Below, piece after piece: positions 6,281 to 14,594 of a DNA stretch of 19,418 bases; within the stretch, counting starts at the first letter, position 1, and every line of letters begins with the position of its first letter. The DNA lies in contig JAKAAK010000026.1 in the NCBI GenBank assembly GCA_021797025.1, positions 1 through 19,418 of the forward strand, in the 5' to 3' direction. The notes beneath the pieces were generated by a model. The model worked only from the letters and a program-made list of their open reading frames with translations, did no database searches and was not told where the DNA came from. Source of the DNA: Thermoplasmata archaeon. GTDB lineage: Archaea > Thermoplasmatota > Thermoplasmata > Thermoplasmatales > Thermoplasmataceae. Both the position numbers and the translations under genes were made by a program.

Positions 6281-7596
6281 TTCTGGAAATAGCCTTTTCT
6301 TCCAGCTATTAAAGCCATAACCGTAAAAGAAGTGACTATCAGAAACAGAATAACTGTATTGATCCCCAATCCCACAACTATCAGGATAGCACCTGCGGTC
6401 AGGCCGCTTACAGCCTCTGTTAGTTTGTTGAACATATAATTCCAGCCGTTTCCCACACCCCTGTAATCTGTGGGTATGAAGTCATTGAGCACGGCATTAT
6501 ACGCCATGGGCCCTGCGTAATTCATAAATATTATAACTATGGAAAGGGGAATTACCAGATATACTGGTAGTATATGATCAAATACCAGGAAAAGGGCAAA
6601 TATGGATATGGACGCAACTACTGCGGGAATCACTGCCGATCTATAAATACCGAAATGCTTTGCTATGTGTGGTGATAAAAATGCCCCCAGAAAACCGAAA
6701 GAATATATTATAGCATCGGCTTCAAGAACCTGGTCAAATGCGAAGAATTTCAGTAGAAGCAACATATATGTAATATAAAATGCAAAGCCCCAGCCTATGA
6801 ATCCTACAATGCCATTCAATGAAAATGTAAAAATAAGTTCCCTGTTCAATCCTTTATGAAAGAGATTTATAAGGTTTTTTAATGTTATGCGATCTTTTTT
6901 TGACCCCTCGTCAATAGTTAAATCCTCACCGTATACCTTCTTTACAACGTCCCTGGTTTCTTTATATTTACCATTTCCGTAGAGCCATACAGGTGTTTCT
7001 GTCATTTTCGTTCTGAGCAGAAGGATAACTGCTGCAAATATACCTCCTATCACAAAAATATAGCGCCAAACGGAATCATTGTGTATTTCGCTTGTGAGAA
7101 GGAAGACAGAACCGACAGCAATTAATGCAACCACTGAAAAGCTATAGGCCCACAGTGAATAATAGTGGTTTCTCTGTCCCTTGCTGATATATTCGTAAAT
7201 ATATGAAAATCCCGTCGCCACATCACTTCCGATGGAAAATCCCATTATGAGCCTGAAACCGATGAATTCAAATATATTGGTTGATACTGCAATAAGAAAA
7301 GAGAAGATAACGAATATGGCCATGTTATAAATCAAAAGCCTTTTCCTTCCGAATTTATCAGTAAGGTATCCTCCCAGAATTGCGCCGGCTATGGCACCTA
7401 TATTGGCAGCTGCCACCGAAATACCCAGGATTATTCCCGTAGGAAGAAAATCGGATTTGAAGAATGTCAGTACAAAACCAAAGGCAGTTAAATCCCAGAC
7501 ATCAAGAAATACACTGGATGATGCAATTAGAACCATATAAATTCCCTTGACATTATTGTGTTTATATACATAATCGGCTACAGCATTTGCCTGCAT
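6241..7596 (-). CDS. MFS transporter (sugar/metabolite:H+ symporter type)
   Basis: The 451-residue protein has 12 predicted membrane helices with a cytosolic loop in the middle (about 200-240). The MFS signature between helices 2 and 3 is clear: GGYLTDKFGRKR at 75-86. Helix 1 carries LDVWDLTAFGF (D32, D35), helix 4 carries R115 in FRLIMGF, and the end of helix 6 has ETPVWLYG followed by an amphipathic stretch, all typical of the sugar porter and metabolite:H+ symporter groups, many of which import carboxylates. The ATG at 7596 has a TATA box 21-30 nt upstream. It is divergent from the GlcD/GlcF-like pair with 96 bp between starts, so uptake of the hydroxy acid oxidised by that pair is a reasonable guess. 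Its 3' end overlaps moaE by 40 bp. Confidence 0.87.
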   Translation of the reverse strand: MQANAVADYVYKHNNVKGIYMVLIASSSVFLDVWDLTAFGFVLTFFKSDFLPTGIILGISVAAANIGAIAGAILGGYLTDKFGRKRLLIYNMAIFVIFSFLIAVSTNIFEFIGFRLIMGFSIGSDVATGFSYIYEYISKGQRNHYYSLWAYSFSVVALIAVGSVFLLTSEIHNDSVWRYIFVIGGIFAAVILLLRTKMTETPVWLYGNGKYKETRDVVKKVYGEDLTIDEGSKKDRITLKNLINLFHKGLNRELIFTFSLNGIVGFIGWGFAFYITYMLLLLKFFAFDQVLEADAIIYSFGFLGAFLSPHIAKHFGIYRSAVIPAVVASISIFALFLVFDHILPVYLVIPLSIVIIFMNYAGPMAYNAVLNDFIPTDYRGVGNGWNYMFNKLTEAVSGLTAGAILIVVGLGINTVILFLIVTSFTVMALIAGRKGYFQNHKVSDFQTSPEE

Positions 7597-7616
7597 AATT
7601 CAGTAATAATCAATTT

Positions 7617-7626
7617 GTTATAAATC
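7617..7626 (-). promoter_or_regulatory. TATA box of the MFS transporter gene
   Basis: On the minus strand gatttataac lies 21-30 nt before the ATG at 7596, with no Shine-Dalgarno between, again the leaderless pattern. Confidence 0.5.
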
Positions 7627-7692
7627 TTTGTCGGTTATTTCAGAGTCCAGGGATATGAAAAATGTTAATAACAGGATTGATTTACATTTATC

Positions 7693-9105
7693 ATGCAAAA
7701 ATCAACAAGTGCCGCTGTGACTGAACTTATTTCCGGGCTCGGAAGCAAGAAAATTCTCACTACTGCGGAGGAACTGGTACCATTCATGAAGGATGCCTCA
7801 TATATATCGGGAAAAATGCCGGTTGCGGTCTGCCTTCCTGAGAATGCAGGAGAAATTGCTAAAATTCTGAGTATTTGCAATAAGCATAGACTGGATGTAA
7901 CAATACGCAGCGCCGGGACTTCCCTGACAGGGTCTTCCATCAGCGGTTTCCCCGGGGTTATAATAAGTACCATGAATTTAAACAGAATCCTGGAAATAAA
8001 TACGTCCTCCAGATACGCTGTCTGTGAACCGGGGGTAAGGCTTGATAAACTGAACCAGGAGCTAAAGAAATATAATTTCTTCTATCCCCCGGATCCGGCA
8101 AGTTCCAGGGCATCAACAGTTGGCGGGTCCTTATCAACCAATGCTGGTGGCCTCAGGGCGGTGAGATACGGTGCAACCAAGGAATGGGTACTGGGCATGG
8201 ATGTTGTTCTTCCAGATGGGCATATCATCAGAACCGGTGAATACACCCTGAAAAGAAGTGCCGGATATGACCTCACTGCACTTATGATAGGCAGCGAAGG
8301 AACTCTTGGAGTGGTAACAAAGGCTATACTGAAAATAGAGCCTTTGCCGGAATCCACTGCCAAGATAATCGGTTTTTATAAGGATATCGAAAGTGTCGGT
8401 AAAACCATGGATAAAATTAAGAGTGCGGGCATTACTCCATTAATAGCTGAATTTATGGATCTTGGTACAATAAATTCTATCAGAAAGGGCATGGGACTCG
8501 AAATACCCGAATATACCAAGTTTTTATTGATGGTGGATGTGGATAGCCCTCTTGAAGCCTTAAACAGAAAAATTGAGAGTGCCAGAAACATTTTCAAAGA
8601 ATTTACCGGTGACGTAAATGTTATAACAGACATAAAGCGTATGGATGAAATTTATGCTGCAAGAAAGGGTGCATATTCTGCACTCCTTGATTTGAGAGAA
8701 AATAACAACCAGCTGATTGTAATCGGTGATGTGATAGTCCCATCCAGTGAACTTGCAGGTGCAATGACGGAAATAGAGAAATGTGTCAGGGATGACGGAG
8801 TGAAAGCCACACTTTTCGGACATATTGGAGATGGAAACATACATGCGAACATTTTCATGGACAATACAGAGGAGGGAAGGAAGAATATGGAAAAGCTTCA
8901 AATGGACATAGCAAAGGTGGCCATCACCCATAATGGCTGTGTTTCTGCCGAACACGGGATAGGCACAGAAAAGAACAGGCTCCTATATGAAGAATACCTG
9001 GAGCGAGATTCCCTTTATACCCTTGAAATCATGAAATCTATAAAAAAGGTGTTTGATCCTAATAATATACTTAACAGAGGCAAGATTTTTTATGAACCTG
9101 ATTGA
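7693..9105 (+). CDS. FAD-linked oxidase, GlcD / D-lactate dehydrogenase-like subunit
   Basis: This 470-residue flavoprotein belongs to the FAD-binding PCMH / FAD-oxidase-C family, which includes glycolate oxidase GlcD and D-lactate dehydrogenases. FAD-binding blocks are RSAGTSLTGSS (72-82), PPDPAS (132-137), NAGG (150-153) and GSEGTLG (200-206). The C-terminal domain carries the metal/substrate motif HIGDGNIH (377-384) and SAEHGIG (418-424). It ends with DPNNILNRGK, where the usual motif has NPGK. It probably oxidises a 2-hydroxy acid in the cytosol and passes electrons to the Fe-S subunit encoded next, whose ATG lies inside the last 14 bp of this gene. Glycolate, D-lactate and related acids cannot be told apart from sequence. 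The promoter in the 96-bp divergent gap is weak (gttaata near 7664). Confidence 0.92.
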   Translation: MQKSTSAAVTELISGLGSKKILTTAEELVPFMKDASYISGKMPVAVCLPENAGEIAKILSICNKHRLDVTIRSAGTSLTGSSISGFPGVIISTMNLNRILEINTSSRYAVCEPGVRLDKLNQELKKYNFFYPPDPASSRASTVGGSLSTNAGGLRAVRYGATKEWVLGMDVVLPDGHIIRTGEYTLKRSAGYDLTALMIGSEGTLGVVTKAILKIEPLPESTAKIIGFYKDIESVGKTMDKIKSAGITPLIAEFMDLGTINSIRKGMGLEIPEYTKFLLMVDVDSPLEALNRKIESARNIFKEFTGDVNVITDIKRMDEIYAARKGAYSALLDLRENNNQLIVIGDVIVPSSELAGAMTEIEKCVRDDGVKATLFGHIGDGNIHANIFMDNTEEGRKNMEKLQMDIAKVAITHNGCVSAEHGIGTEKNRLLYEEYLERDSLYTLEIMKSIKKVFDPNNILNRGKIFYEPD

Positions 9106-10294
9106 AAAGATTGAGAATATAACAGATAAATGCATCAGCTGCGGTTTCTGTGAAAGTGTATGCCCCACACTTGGAGCCAATGAATATAACTCGGTTTTCG
9201 GGGCACGGGGGCGGGTTATACTGGCCGATTTTGCATTGAAGCACCCGGGTAACAATATGGAACTGGGGGATTCATTTTATTCATGTCTGGACTGCTATGC
9301 ATGTGTAAATGTGTGCCCTGCCGGCGTCAATGCGGGCGTGGTAAGTGAATTAATGAAAGAATATATAGTATCAGGGGCATCGGGAAACAAGAATCCTATT
9401 GCAGAGCTTATAAAGGACAGTATAATAAAATATGAAAATCCACTGGGCCTGAAAAAGGAGGCAGCAGAATGGGCATATGGTATAGAATTCAATAAAAGTG
9501 ACACTGTAATCATTACCGGGCATATGTACCAGATGATGCCATATACAAGGGCAATTAATAAAGTGAGGAAGTACATTGATGAGGCAGTTGTCAGGGGAAT
9601 CGCTTCGGCTATTAAGAATCATATTCCATTAATTAAACTATCGAGGCATTTCTATGATGCGGGACTTAGAGAAAAAATGAACAGGGATCTGAAAAATATT
9701 GTATCAATGCTTAAAAGTTCTGGTGTGGAATTTGATTACCTGGGCAGCGATGAACCTTATCCGGGCATGTTCCTTTATGATCTGGGTTACATGGAAGAAT
9801 TTAAAGCATATGCCCTGAAAGTATATAATTTACTGAAGGAAAGAGGGATCAAAAAAATAATTACTGTTGACCCACACACACATGATCTGTTAATGAATGT
9901 ATATCCGGAGTATATTCCGGAATTTGGCATAGAAGTTGTTTATTACACAGATCTGCTGAATCTTAAATTCAAAAAATTCAACGGTAATATCACCATCCAG
10001 GAGCCGTGCCATATGGTACTCCACAATAATAATTTCAGGGCTGTCGATATTCTCAATTCAATTGCCGATGTCAGGATGGCTGACAGGAATGGAAAATTGA
10101 ATATGTGCTGCGGGGGACCTGATGAATTATTATTCCCTGAAAGCGCGAAAAAGATATCCGTGCAGCGTTATGCTGAATTGAAGGAAAAATCGGATAATGT
10201 TATCACCATATGCCCACTCTGCTATAATAACCTGGCTTATGATAATAAGGTGGAGGATTTTTCTGAGTTTGTTATAGAAATGATATCCAAATGA
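9092..10294 (+). CDS. Fe-S electron-transfer subunit, GlcF-like
   Basis: This 400-residue protein carries two 4Fe-4S ferredoxin motifs, CISCGFCESVCP (C14, C17, C20, C24) and CLDCYACVNVCP (C65, C68, C71, C75). These are followed by a C-terminal half related to the CCG-domain proteins (GlcF, LldE, HdrB/D). The second CCG unit is intact: CH at 306-307, MCCGG at 338-342 and CPLC at 374-377. The first has lost its cysteines, with EPYPGMFLYDLG at 221-232 and VDPHTHDLL at 259-267 where CCG and CPxC are expected. It likely takes electrons from the FAD subunit to a quinone or other carrier. The ATG at 9092 overlaps the upstream stop by 14 bp, with AGAGG about 12 nt upstream, so translation is coupled. 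A longer in-frame start at 9053 would lie deep in the upstream gene. Confidence 0.9.
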   Translation: MNLIEKIENITDKCISCGFCESVCPTLGANEYNSVFGARGRVILADFALKHPGNNMELGDSFYSCLDCYACVNVCPAGVNAGVVSELMKEYIVSGASGNKNPIAELIKDSIIKYENPLGLKKEAAEWAYGIEFNKSDTVIITGHMYQMMPYTRAINKVRKYIDEAVVRGIASAIKNHIPLIKLSRHFYDAGLREKMNRDLKNIVSMLKSSGVEFDYLGSDEPYPGMFLYDLGYMEEFKAYALKVYNLLKERGIKKIITVDPHTHDLLMNVYPEYIPEFGIEVVYYTDLLNLKFKKFNGNITIQEPCHMVLHNNNFRAVDILNSIADVRMADRNGKLNMCCGGPDELLFPESAKKISVQRYAELKEKSDNVITICPLCYNNLAYDNKVEDFSEFVIEMISK

Positions 10295-10333
10295 AATGAT
10301 ACCATTAGCATACAAGTGTATGGAACATTTCAT
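10291..10333 (+). terminator. Long hairpin after the glcD/glcF-like operon, probable terminator
   Basis: ATGAAATG (10291-10298) pairs with CATTTCAT (10326-10333), and inside it CATAC (10309-10313) pairs with GTATG (10318-10322) around an AAGT loop. The outer arm starts at the stop codon and the downstream arm runs into TTT. A nested structure exactly at the end of an operon is most simply a 3' end signal or an mRNA-stabilising stem. Confidence 0.5.
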
Positions 10334-10440
10334 TTTACGGGATAAATATAGTATAAAAGAACCATGAATCATTTATTTTTATCCTGAAAATGTATAATAA
10401 ATTACTCACCCTCATTTAATTATATACTCATTTCGTAAAA

Positions 10441-10450
10441 CCTTTATAGG
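10441..10450 (+). promoter_or_regulatory. TATA-like box of the lysC-asd operon
   Basis: cctttatagg stands 30-39 nt before the ATG at 10480, suggesting a leader of only some 5-12 nt. AGTGAT just before the start is a weak ribosome-binding match. The remainder of the 185-bp gap upstream (10334-10440) is A/T-rich and shows no gene. Confidence 0.4.
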
Positions 10451-10479
10451 CAAGTGTTATACAAAATAAAAGTGATAAA

Positions 10480-11526
10480 ATGCAAGTTGTAAAGATAGGT
10501 GGATCAATATTGAAAAATAAGGAAGATTTAATCCTTATAAAACAAAAATTGATGGACTGCCATAATTGCATTATTGTTACATCCGCATTGAAGAATGTAA
10601 CGAATATGTTGATAGAGGCCTATGAGACAGGAAACACAGGCATTATTGAAAATATTTACAACATGCATATCACAATCATAAACGTATCTGAAGAAATAAA
10701 GGAATTACTGAAAAAATTCAGGGATGAATTGAAATTCCTGGTTTCACTGGATAAGACCGTCTCTTTGCGGGACCGTGTCATCTCCTATGGGGAAAGAATG
10801 GCCACTGTATTGATTTATAATTTTTTGAAAGATAATGGATTTAATATATCATACATAATAGAACCGTTAATAGTAACTGACTCTGTTTTTGGAAATGCAA
10901 CATATATAGAAGAAAAAACCTCAGATAAAATTAAGAATACCGTTTTTGGGGATTTAACAATAGTTCCGGGATTTTACGGGTCAACAGAAGATGAGCAGAT
11001 AACCACTGTTGGGCGGGGAGGAAGTGACTATACTGCAATGATATTCGCATCTATACTGAACTGTAATGTAAGAATAATAACCGATGTCCCCGGTATAATG
11101 ACATCAGATCCCAGATTATTTTCATATTCTAAAACACTCCCGGAAGTTTCACTGAGCGAAGTCCTGAAAATGTCACATTTCGGGGTCAAAAATTTCAATT
11201 ACAAGACCTTTACACCGGTCATAGATATGGATATAGAAATAACGGTTGAATCCCTTTATGAGGATGGACTCACGAGAATTACCAGGAAACCGGTTAAATC
11301 GGTTAAATGTGTAGCCCTTACATCCTATGGATCCACCGGAAATAAAAATCTTCTGGTCTTCATAGGCCATGGAATATCCGATCCGGCAGTCAGTGAGAAT
11401 ATACTCTCGGTTATAGGACATGAACATCTATACCATATGGATTCCCTTTCACTGTCGCTTCTTCTGGACGAGGATCTCGTAAATAATAAAAAATGCTTCC
11501 AGGAGGCATCTTTATGGATAAAATAA
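10480..11526 (+). CDS. lysC: Aspartate kinase, short form
   Basis: Aspartate kinase phosphorylates L-aspartate, the first step toward threonine, methionine and lysine. The kinase domain is complete: KIGGS (5-9), SYGERMA (102-108), VPGFYG (162-167), TTVGRGGSDYTA (175-186) and TDVPGIMTSDPR (201-212). After about residue 265 only some 80 residues remain, holding what looks like a single ACT-type unit (around 280-340). Most aspartate kinases are 440-470 residues long with two ACT domains that sense lysine or threonine. The protein therefore looks about 100 residues short, so feedback control may be reduced or different. The frame is intact and the gene overlaps asd by 13 bp, so this is not a recent truncation by frameshift. 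Homoserine-pathway genes are not in the window. Confidence 0.93.
   Translation: MQVVKIGGSILKNKEDLILIKQKLMDCHNCIIVTSALKNVTNMLIEAYETGNTGIIENIYNMHITIINVSEEIKELLKKFRDELKFLVSLDKTVSLRDRVISYGERMATVLIYNFLKDNGFNISYIIEPLIVTDSVFGNATYIEEKTSDKIKNTVFGDLTIVPGFYGSTEDEQITTVGRGGSDYTAMIFASILNCNVRIITDVPGIMTSDPRLFSYSKTLPEVSLSEVLKMSHFGVKNFNYKTFTPVIDMDIEITVESLYEDGLTRITRKPVKSVKCVALTSYGSTGNKNLLVFIGHGISDPAVSENILSVIGHEHLYHMDSLSLSLLLDEDLVNNKKCFQEASLWIK
11502..11506 (+). promoter_or_regulatory. Shine-Dalgarno GGAGG of asd
   Basis: GGAGG lies 7 nt before the ATG at 11514, inside the 3' end of lysC. It picks this ATG over an in-frame ATG at 11493 and indicates coupled translation in the operon. Confidence 0.8.
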
Positions 11527-12536
11527 AGGTTTCCTTGCTTGGTGCAACCGGTATGGTCGGCCAGAAGATGGTGAGGTTGCTGGCAGATCATCCATATATA
11601 GACCTTGTTAAATTGAGCGCCTCCGATTCCAGGACCGGGAAAGAATATGGAAGGACGGTTAACTGGATAGAGCAGGGGCCGATACCGGAAAGATACAGAA
11701 ATATGCGTATGGTGTCGTCCACGCCTGAAGACCAGAAGGATGTTGATTATGTTCTTTCAGCCCTTCCCCCTGAAGCGGCAGAAGGTGTTGAGGTTGAACT
11801 TATCAAGAATGGCATAAATGTCATATCCAACGCATCTCCTTTCAGGATGTCCAAGGATATTCCTTTACTGAACCCTGAACTAAATTTTGAACATTTAAAA
11901 ATACTTGAAGAGAGGGATACAAAATATGTTAAAAATCCGAACTGCACTTCGGCTATAATGGCCATGCCTCTTGGAGAAATACTTGACATGCCATATAAAA
12001 GAATATCAATTGTTTCCATGCAGGCCATAAGCGGAGCAGGATATTCCGGGCTACCTTATATGTCCATAGACGACAATATCATACCGTATATACATGGAGA
12101 AGAGGAAAAAATACCGGCAGAAATCTCTAAAATGTATGGATCTGTCAGGGATAATAATATTGTAAATAGGAAAAGTAGGATAAATGTTACATCTGTCAGG
12201 GTACCTGTAAAAATTGGACATATGGGCATTATCAATGTTGAACTGGATGAGGAACCCGACCTGGAAAAACTGAAGGAAAAGATGAAAAATTTTGCTCCGC
12301 TTAAGAGGTTCAGCGGACTTTATAGTGCACCACCACATCCGATTATAGTACATGAGGAGGAGGACCGCCCACAGAATGCCCTGGACACATTCAATGGAAT
12401 GGAGGTTCATGTGGGGAGAATTTCATACAGGGACGGAATTCTCAGAATGGTGGTGCTTGGCAATAATCTTGTGCGAGGGGCAGCCGGAATAACAGTATTG
12501 ACAATGGAAACCATGAAACAGATGAATTTAATATGA
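11514..12536 (+). CDS. asd: Aspartate-semialdehyde dehydrogenase, archaeal type
   Basis: This 340-residue enzyme reduces aspartyl phosphate to aspartate semialdehyde with NADPH. It shows the Rossmann start VSLLGATGMVGQ (6-17), the catalytic cysteine in NPNC (C144), and a conserved RVPVKIGH block with R229 and H236 that should bind substrate and act as base. Length and the NPNCTSA context fit the archaeal/fungal branch rather than the usual bacterial one. Malonyl-CoA reductase of some Sulfolobales is a close relative, but the overlap with aspartate kinase argues for the amino-acid pathway. The start is fixed by the GGAGG 7 nt upstream. Its last 9 bp overlap the end of the opposite-strand HAD phosphatase gene. 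Confidence 0.95.
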   Translation: MDKIKVSLLGATGMVGQKMVRLLADHPYIDLVKLSASDSRTGKEYGRTVNWIEQGPIPERYRNMRMVSSTPEDQKDVDYVLSALPPEAAEGVEVELIKNGINVISNASPFRMSKDIPLLNPELNFEHLKILEERDTKYVKNPNCTSAIMAMPLGEILDMPYKRISIVSMQAISGAGYSGLPYMSIDDNIIPYIHGEEEKIPAEISKMYGSVRDNNIVNRKSRINVTSVRVPVKIGHMGIINVELDEEPDLEKLKEKMKNFAPLKRFSGLYSAPPHPIIVHEEEDRPQNALDTFNGMEVHVGRISYRDGILRMVVLGNNLVRGAAGITVLTMETMKQMNLI

Positions 12537-13169
12537 TTTAAGATAATCTATAATGCCGGTCAGATCATTTTTCAAATTTATTTTGGATATCTTTAGGAGT
12601 AGCTCACTATCTGAATTGAATGCTATGAAGTTTGGCACAGCCCTGAACATTGAATAATCAGACTCGGAATCTCCAACAGCAAGGCATTCTTCAGGTTTTA
12701 TCCCGTGGATGGACATAACGTCTTTCATGACCAGATCTTTTTTCATGGGATCAACCTGGATGACACCATCCGGAATTATAATACCGCTGCCGTCACATGA
12801 TATTCTATTGGCATATGCCTCATTTAGGCCATAATCACGTAAAATTCTGTCCGATAACCACGATATGCCACCGGATACAATAACAGATAATATGCCGTGA
12901 TTCTTCAGATAATTCATTATTGTGCCCAGGCCACTCACCGGCTTGATTTCATCCAGTATGTTTTTTATAGTTTCGCCCCTGATGTCCGGGTATTTTTTTA
13001 TCCACTGGCTTAAATCAAGCCTGAAAAAATCAGGATAAAGCAATTCACCGTTCATATATTTTTTATAATTTTCTCTGTTATTTATTCCCAGTCTATTATT
13101 GACATAAAACCAGCTGCTTTTTTCAACAGTAAGTACCCCGTCCATATCAAAAAAAATGAGTTTAATCAT
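12528..13169 (-). CDS. HAD-family phosphatase, SerB-like
   Basis: This 213-residue haloacid-dehalogenase hydrolase has all four HAD motifs: FFDMDGVLT with nucleophile D8 and acid D10, VIVSGG with S99, a lysine near K143-K144, and AVGDSESD (164-171). A roughly 60-residue cap region follows motif I. The DMDGVLT form and overall size resemble phosphoserine phosphatase, so a role in serine synthesis is possible, but HAD substrates are hard to infer. The ATG at 13169 begins exactly at the first strand and stands 1 nt after the proS stop (TGA-T-ATG), indicating translational coupling. A longer in-frame start would lie inside proS. The 3' end overlaps asd by 9 bp. Confidence 0.85.
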   Translation of the reverse strand: MIKLIFFDMDGVLTVEKSSWFYVNNRLGINNRENYKKYMNGELLYPDFFRLDLSQWIKKYPDIRGETIKNILDEIKPVSGLGTIMNYLKNHGILSVIVSGGISWLSDRILRDYGLNEAYANRISCDGSGIIIPDGVIQVDPMKKDLVMKDVMSIHGIKPEECLAVGDSESDYSMFRAVPNFIAFNSDSELLLKISKINLKNDLTGIIDYLKSY

Positions 13170-13170
13170 A

Positions 13171-14562
13171 TCAATATGTCCTTGAAAAAGCCGAAACCTT
13201 GCCCGGTTTTCCACATACAATGCATGGACCGGCCTCATTGTCATTTCTGACAATTCCCAGTGCTGTTTTTTCTGATAAGGCTTCTATCCGGTCAGAGCAT
13301 TCTTTATTTCCGCACCAGTATGCTGTAACCATTTTTTCCTCATTGATATTTTCAATATTATCTATGAAAACCCTGTTATCATTGTAAAATTCGGAAGCAT
13401 GTTTCTTGATATCCTGGTTGACATCCCGGAGGTAACTGTATATATTGTTTAATTCATCTAAGGAAATCTTTATCTTTTTCTTTCTGGTTCTCATTGAAAT
13501 GGTTACAGTATTATCCTCTACCTCCCTTCTCCCTATTTCTATTCTCAGGGGAACGCCCTTCATCTCCCAGTCATTGTATTTATAACCGGGTGTATAATCA
13601 CGCTCATCTATCCGGCATCTTACTCCGATGGATTTTAATATATCCTGGATTTTTGTAGAATATTCCAGGATTTTATCGTATTCATCCCCCTGTATAGGGA
13701 CTATTATAACCTGGACTGGTGCAAGTTTGTATGGCAGTATTAAACCCTTATCGTCTCCATGGATTCCTATTACGGCAGCAAGCAACCTCTCACTTAACCC
13801 GAAAGTTGTCTGTGAAACAAATTTCATATTTCCTTCATCATCAAGGTACCTTATCCCATAGTTTCTGGCAAAATTTTCTCCGTATTCATGAATTGTTCCT
13901 ATTTGCAGGGATCTCGATCCAGGCATAGGAGTATCGAATGCAACAGAATACATGGCTCCAGGGAATTTATCCCATTCAGGCCTGATATCCATTGAAAAGC
14001 TTATGCACAGGTCCTCTGAAAGCTTATCCATTATTTTGAGATAATTCTCCATCTGCAGTTCTGCATCCTCGAAGTCTTTATGTGCAGTATGTGCCTCATA
14101 AAAATGTATCTCCCTGACACGTATAAATGACCTTGTGTGCTTTGTTTCATATCTATAAACGCTTACAATCTGGAAAATCCTGAAGGGTAAATCTGTATGT
14201 GACCTTATCCATAATGGAAACATCGTGTACATGGCAGCCTCACTTGTTGGTCTCAACGCAAGATCTATATCCAGTGGCGTTGTCCCCCCTCGTGTTACCC
14301 AGTAAATTTCATTTTCAAATCCTTTTACGTGCTCGAATTCGACTTCCAACTGTTCCCTTGAAATAAGTACAGGAAAGCTTACTTCATTGATTCCGCCATC
14401 CTCTGAGTAATCCCTCAAAAGGCTGTCGATGGATTGCATAATCTTTAATCCATATGGTAACCATACGTTCATTCCTTTTATCAAATAGCGCTTATCGCTG
14501 AGTCCGGCAATGTCAATAATTTCATTATACCATTCACTGAAATCGGTTTTTTTGTTTTCCAT
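13171..14562 (-). CDS. proS: Prolyl-tRNA synthetase, archaeal/eukaryal type
   Basis: This class II synthetase charges tRNA-Pro. It shows motif 2-type LALRPTSEAAMY (101-112), RYETKHTRSFIRVREIHFYEAH (about 127-148), and motif 3 GLSERLLAAVIGIHGDD (245-261). An anticodon-binding domain lies at about 275-370, and the C-terminal zinc-binding extension typical of the archaeal form has four cysteines at 417, 422, 447 and 450. No bacterial editing insertion is present. I place the start at 14562 (463 residues) because aataatatata at 14584-14594 lies 22-32 nt upstream, the leaderless spacing seen elsewhere in this window. An in-frame ATG at 14583 would add seven residues and directly abuts that A/T box. 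The SerB-like gene follows 1 nt after the stop, and the TDT transporter gene is just upstream. Confidence 0.95.
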   Translation of the reverse strand: MENKKTDFSEWYNEIIDIAGLSDKRYLIKGMNVWLPYGLKIMQSIDSLLRDYSEDGGINEVSFPVLISREQLEVEFEHVKGFENEIYWVTRGGTTPLDIDLALRPTSEAAMYTMFPLWIRSHTDLPFRIFQIVSVYRYETKHTRSFIRVREIHFYEAHTAHKDFEDAELQMENYLKIMDKLSEDLCISFSMDIRPEWDKFPGAMYSVAFDTPMPGSRSLQIGTIHEYGENFARNYGIRYLDDEGNMKFVSQTTFGLSERLLAAVIGIHGDDKGLILPYKLAPVQVIIVPIQGDEYDKILEYSTKIQDILKSIGVRCRIDERDYTPGYKYNDWEMKGVPLRIEIGRREVEDNTVTISMRTRKKKIKISLDELNNIYSYLRDVNQDIKKHASEFYNDNRVFIDNIENINEEKMVTAYWCGNKECSDRIEALSEKTALGIVRNDNEAGPCIVCGKPGKVSAFSRTY

Positions 14563-14583
14563 CAGGGATTTATCTTTAACCAT

Positions 14584-14594
14584 TATATATTATT
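14584..14594 (-). promoter_or_regulatory. TATA-like box before proS
   Basis: On the minus strand the bases read aaataatatata, covering the 6-nt gap between the TDT stop and the upstream candidate ATG. Their distance to the ATG at 14562 suits a leaderless proS message, which would give proS a promoter of its own besides read-through from the TDT gene. Confidence 0.4.

Noticed and set aside
7659..7721. Short 20-codon frame starting at ggatATGAAAAATG before the FAD oxidase
   Set aside because: It overlaps the oxidase start in another frame and has no Shine-Dalgarno; more likely chance than a leader peptide.
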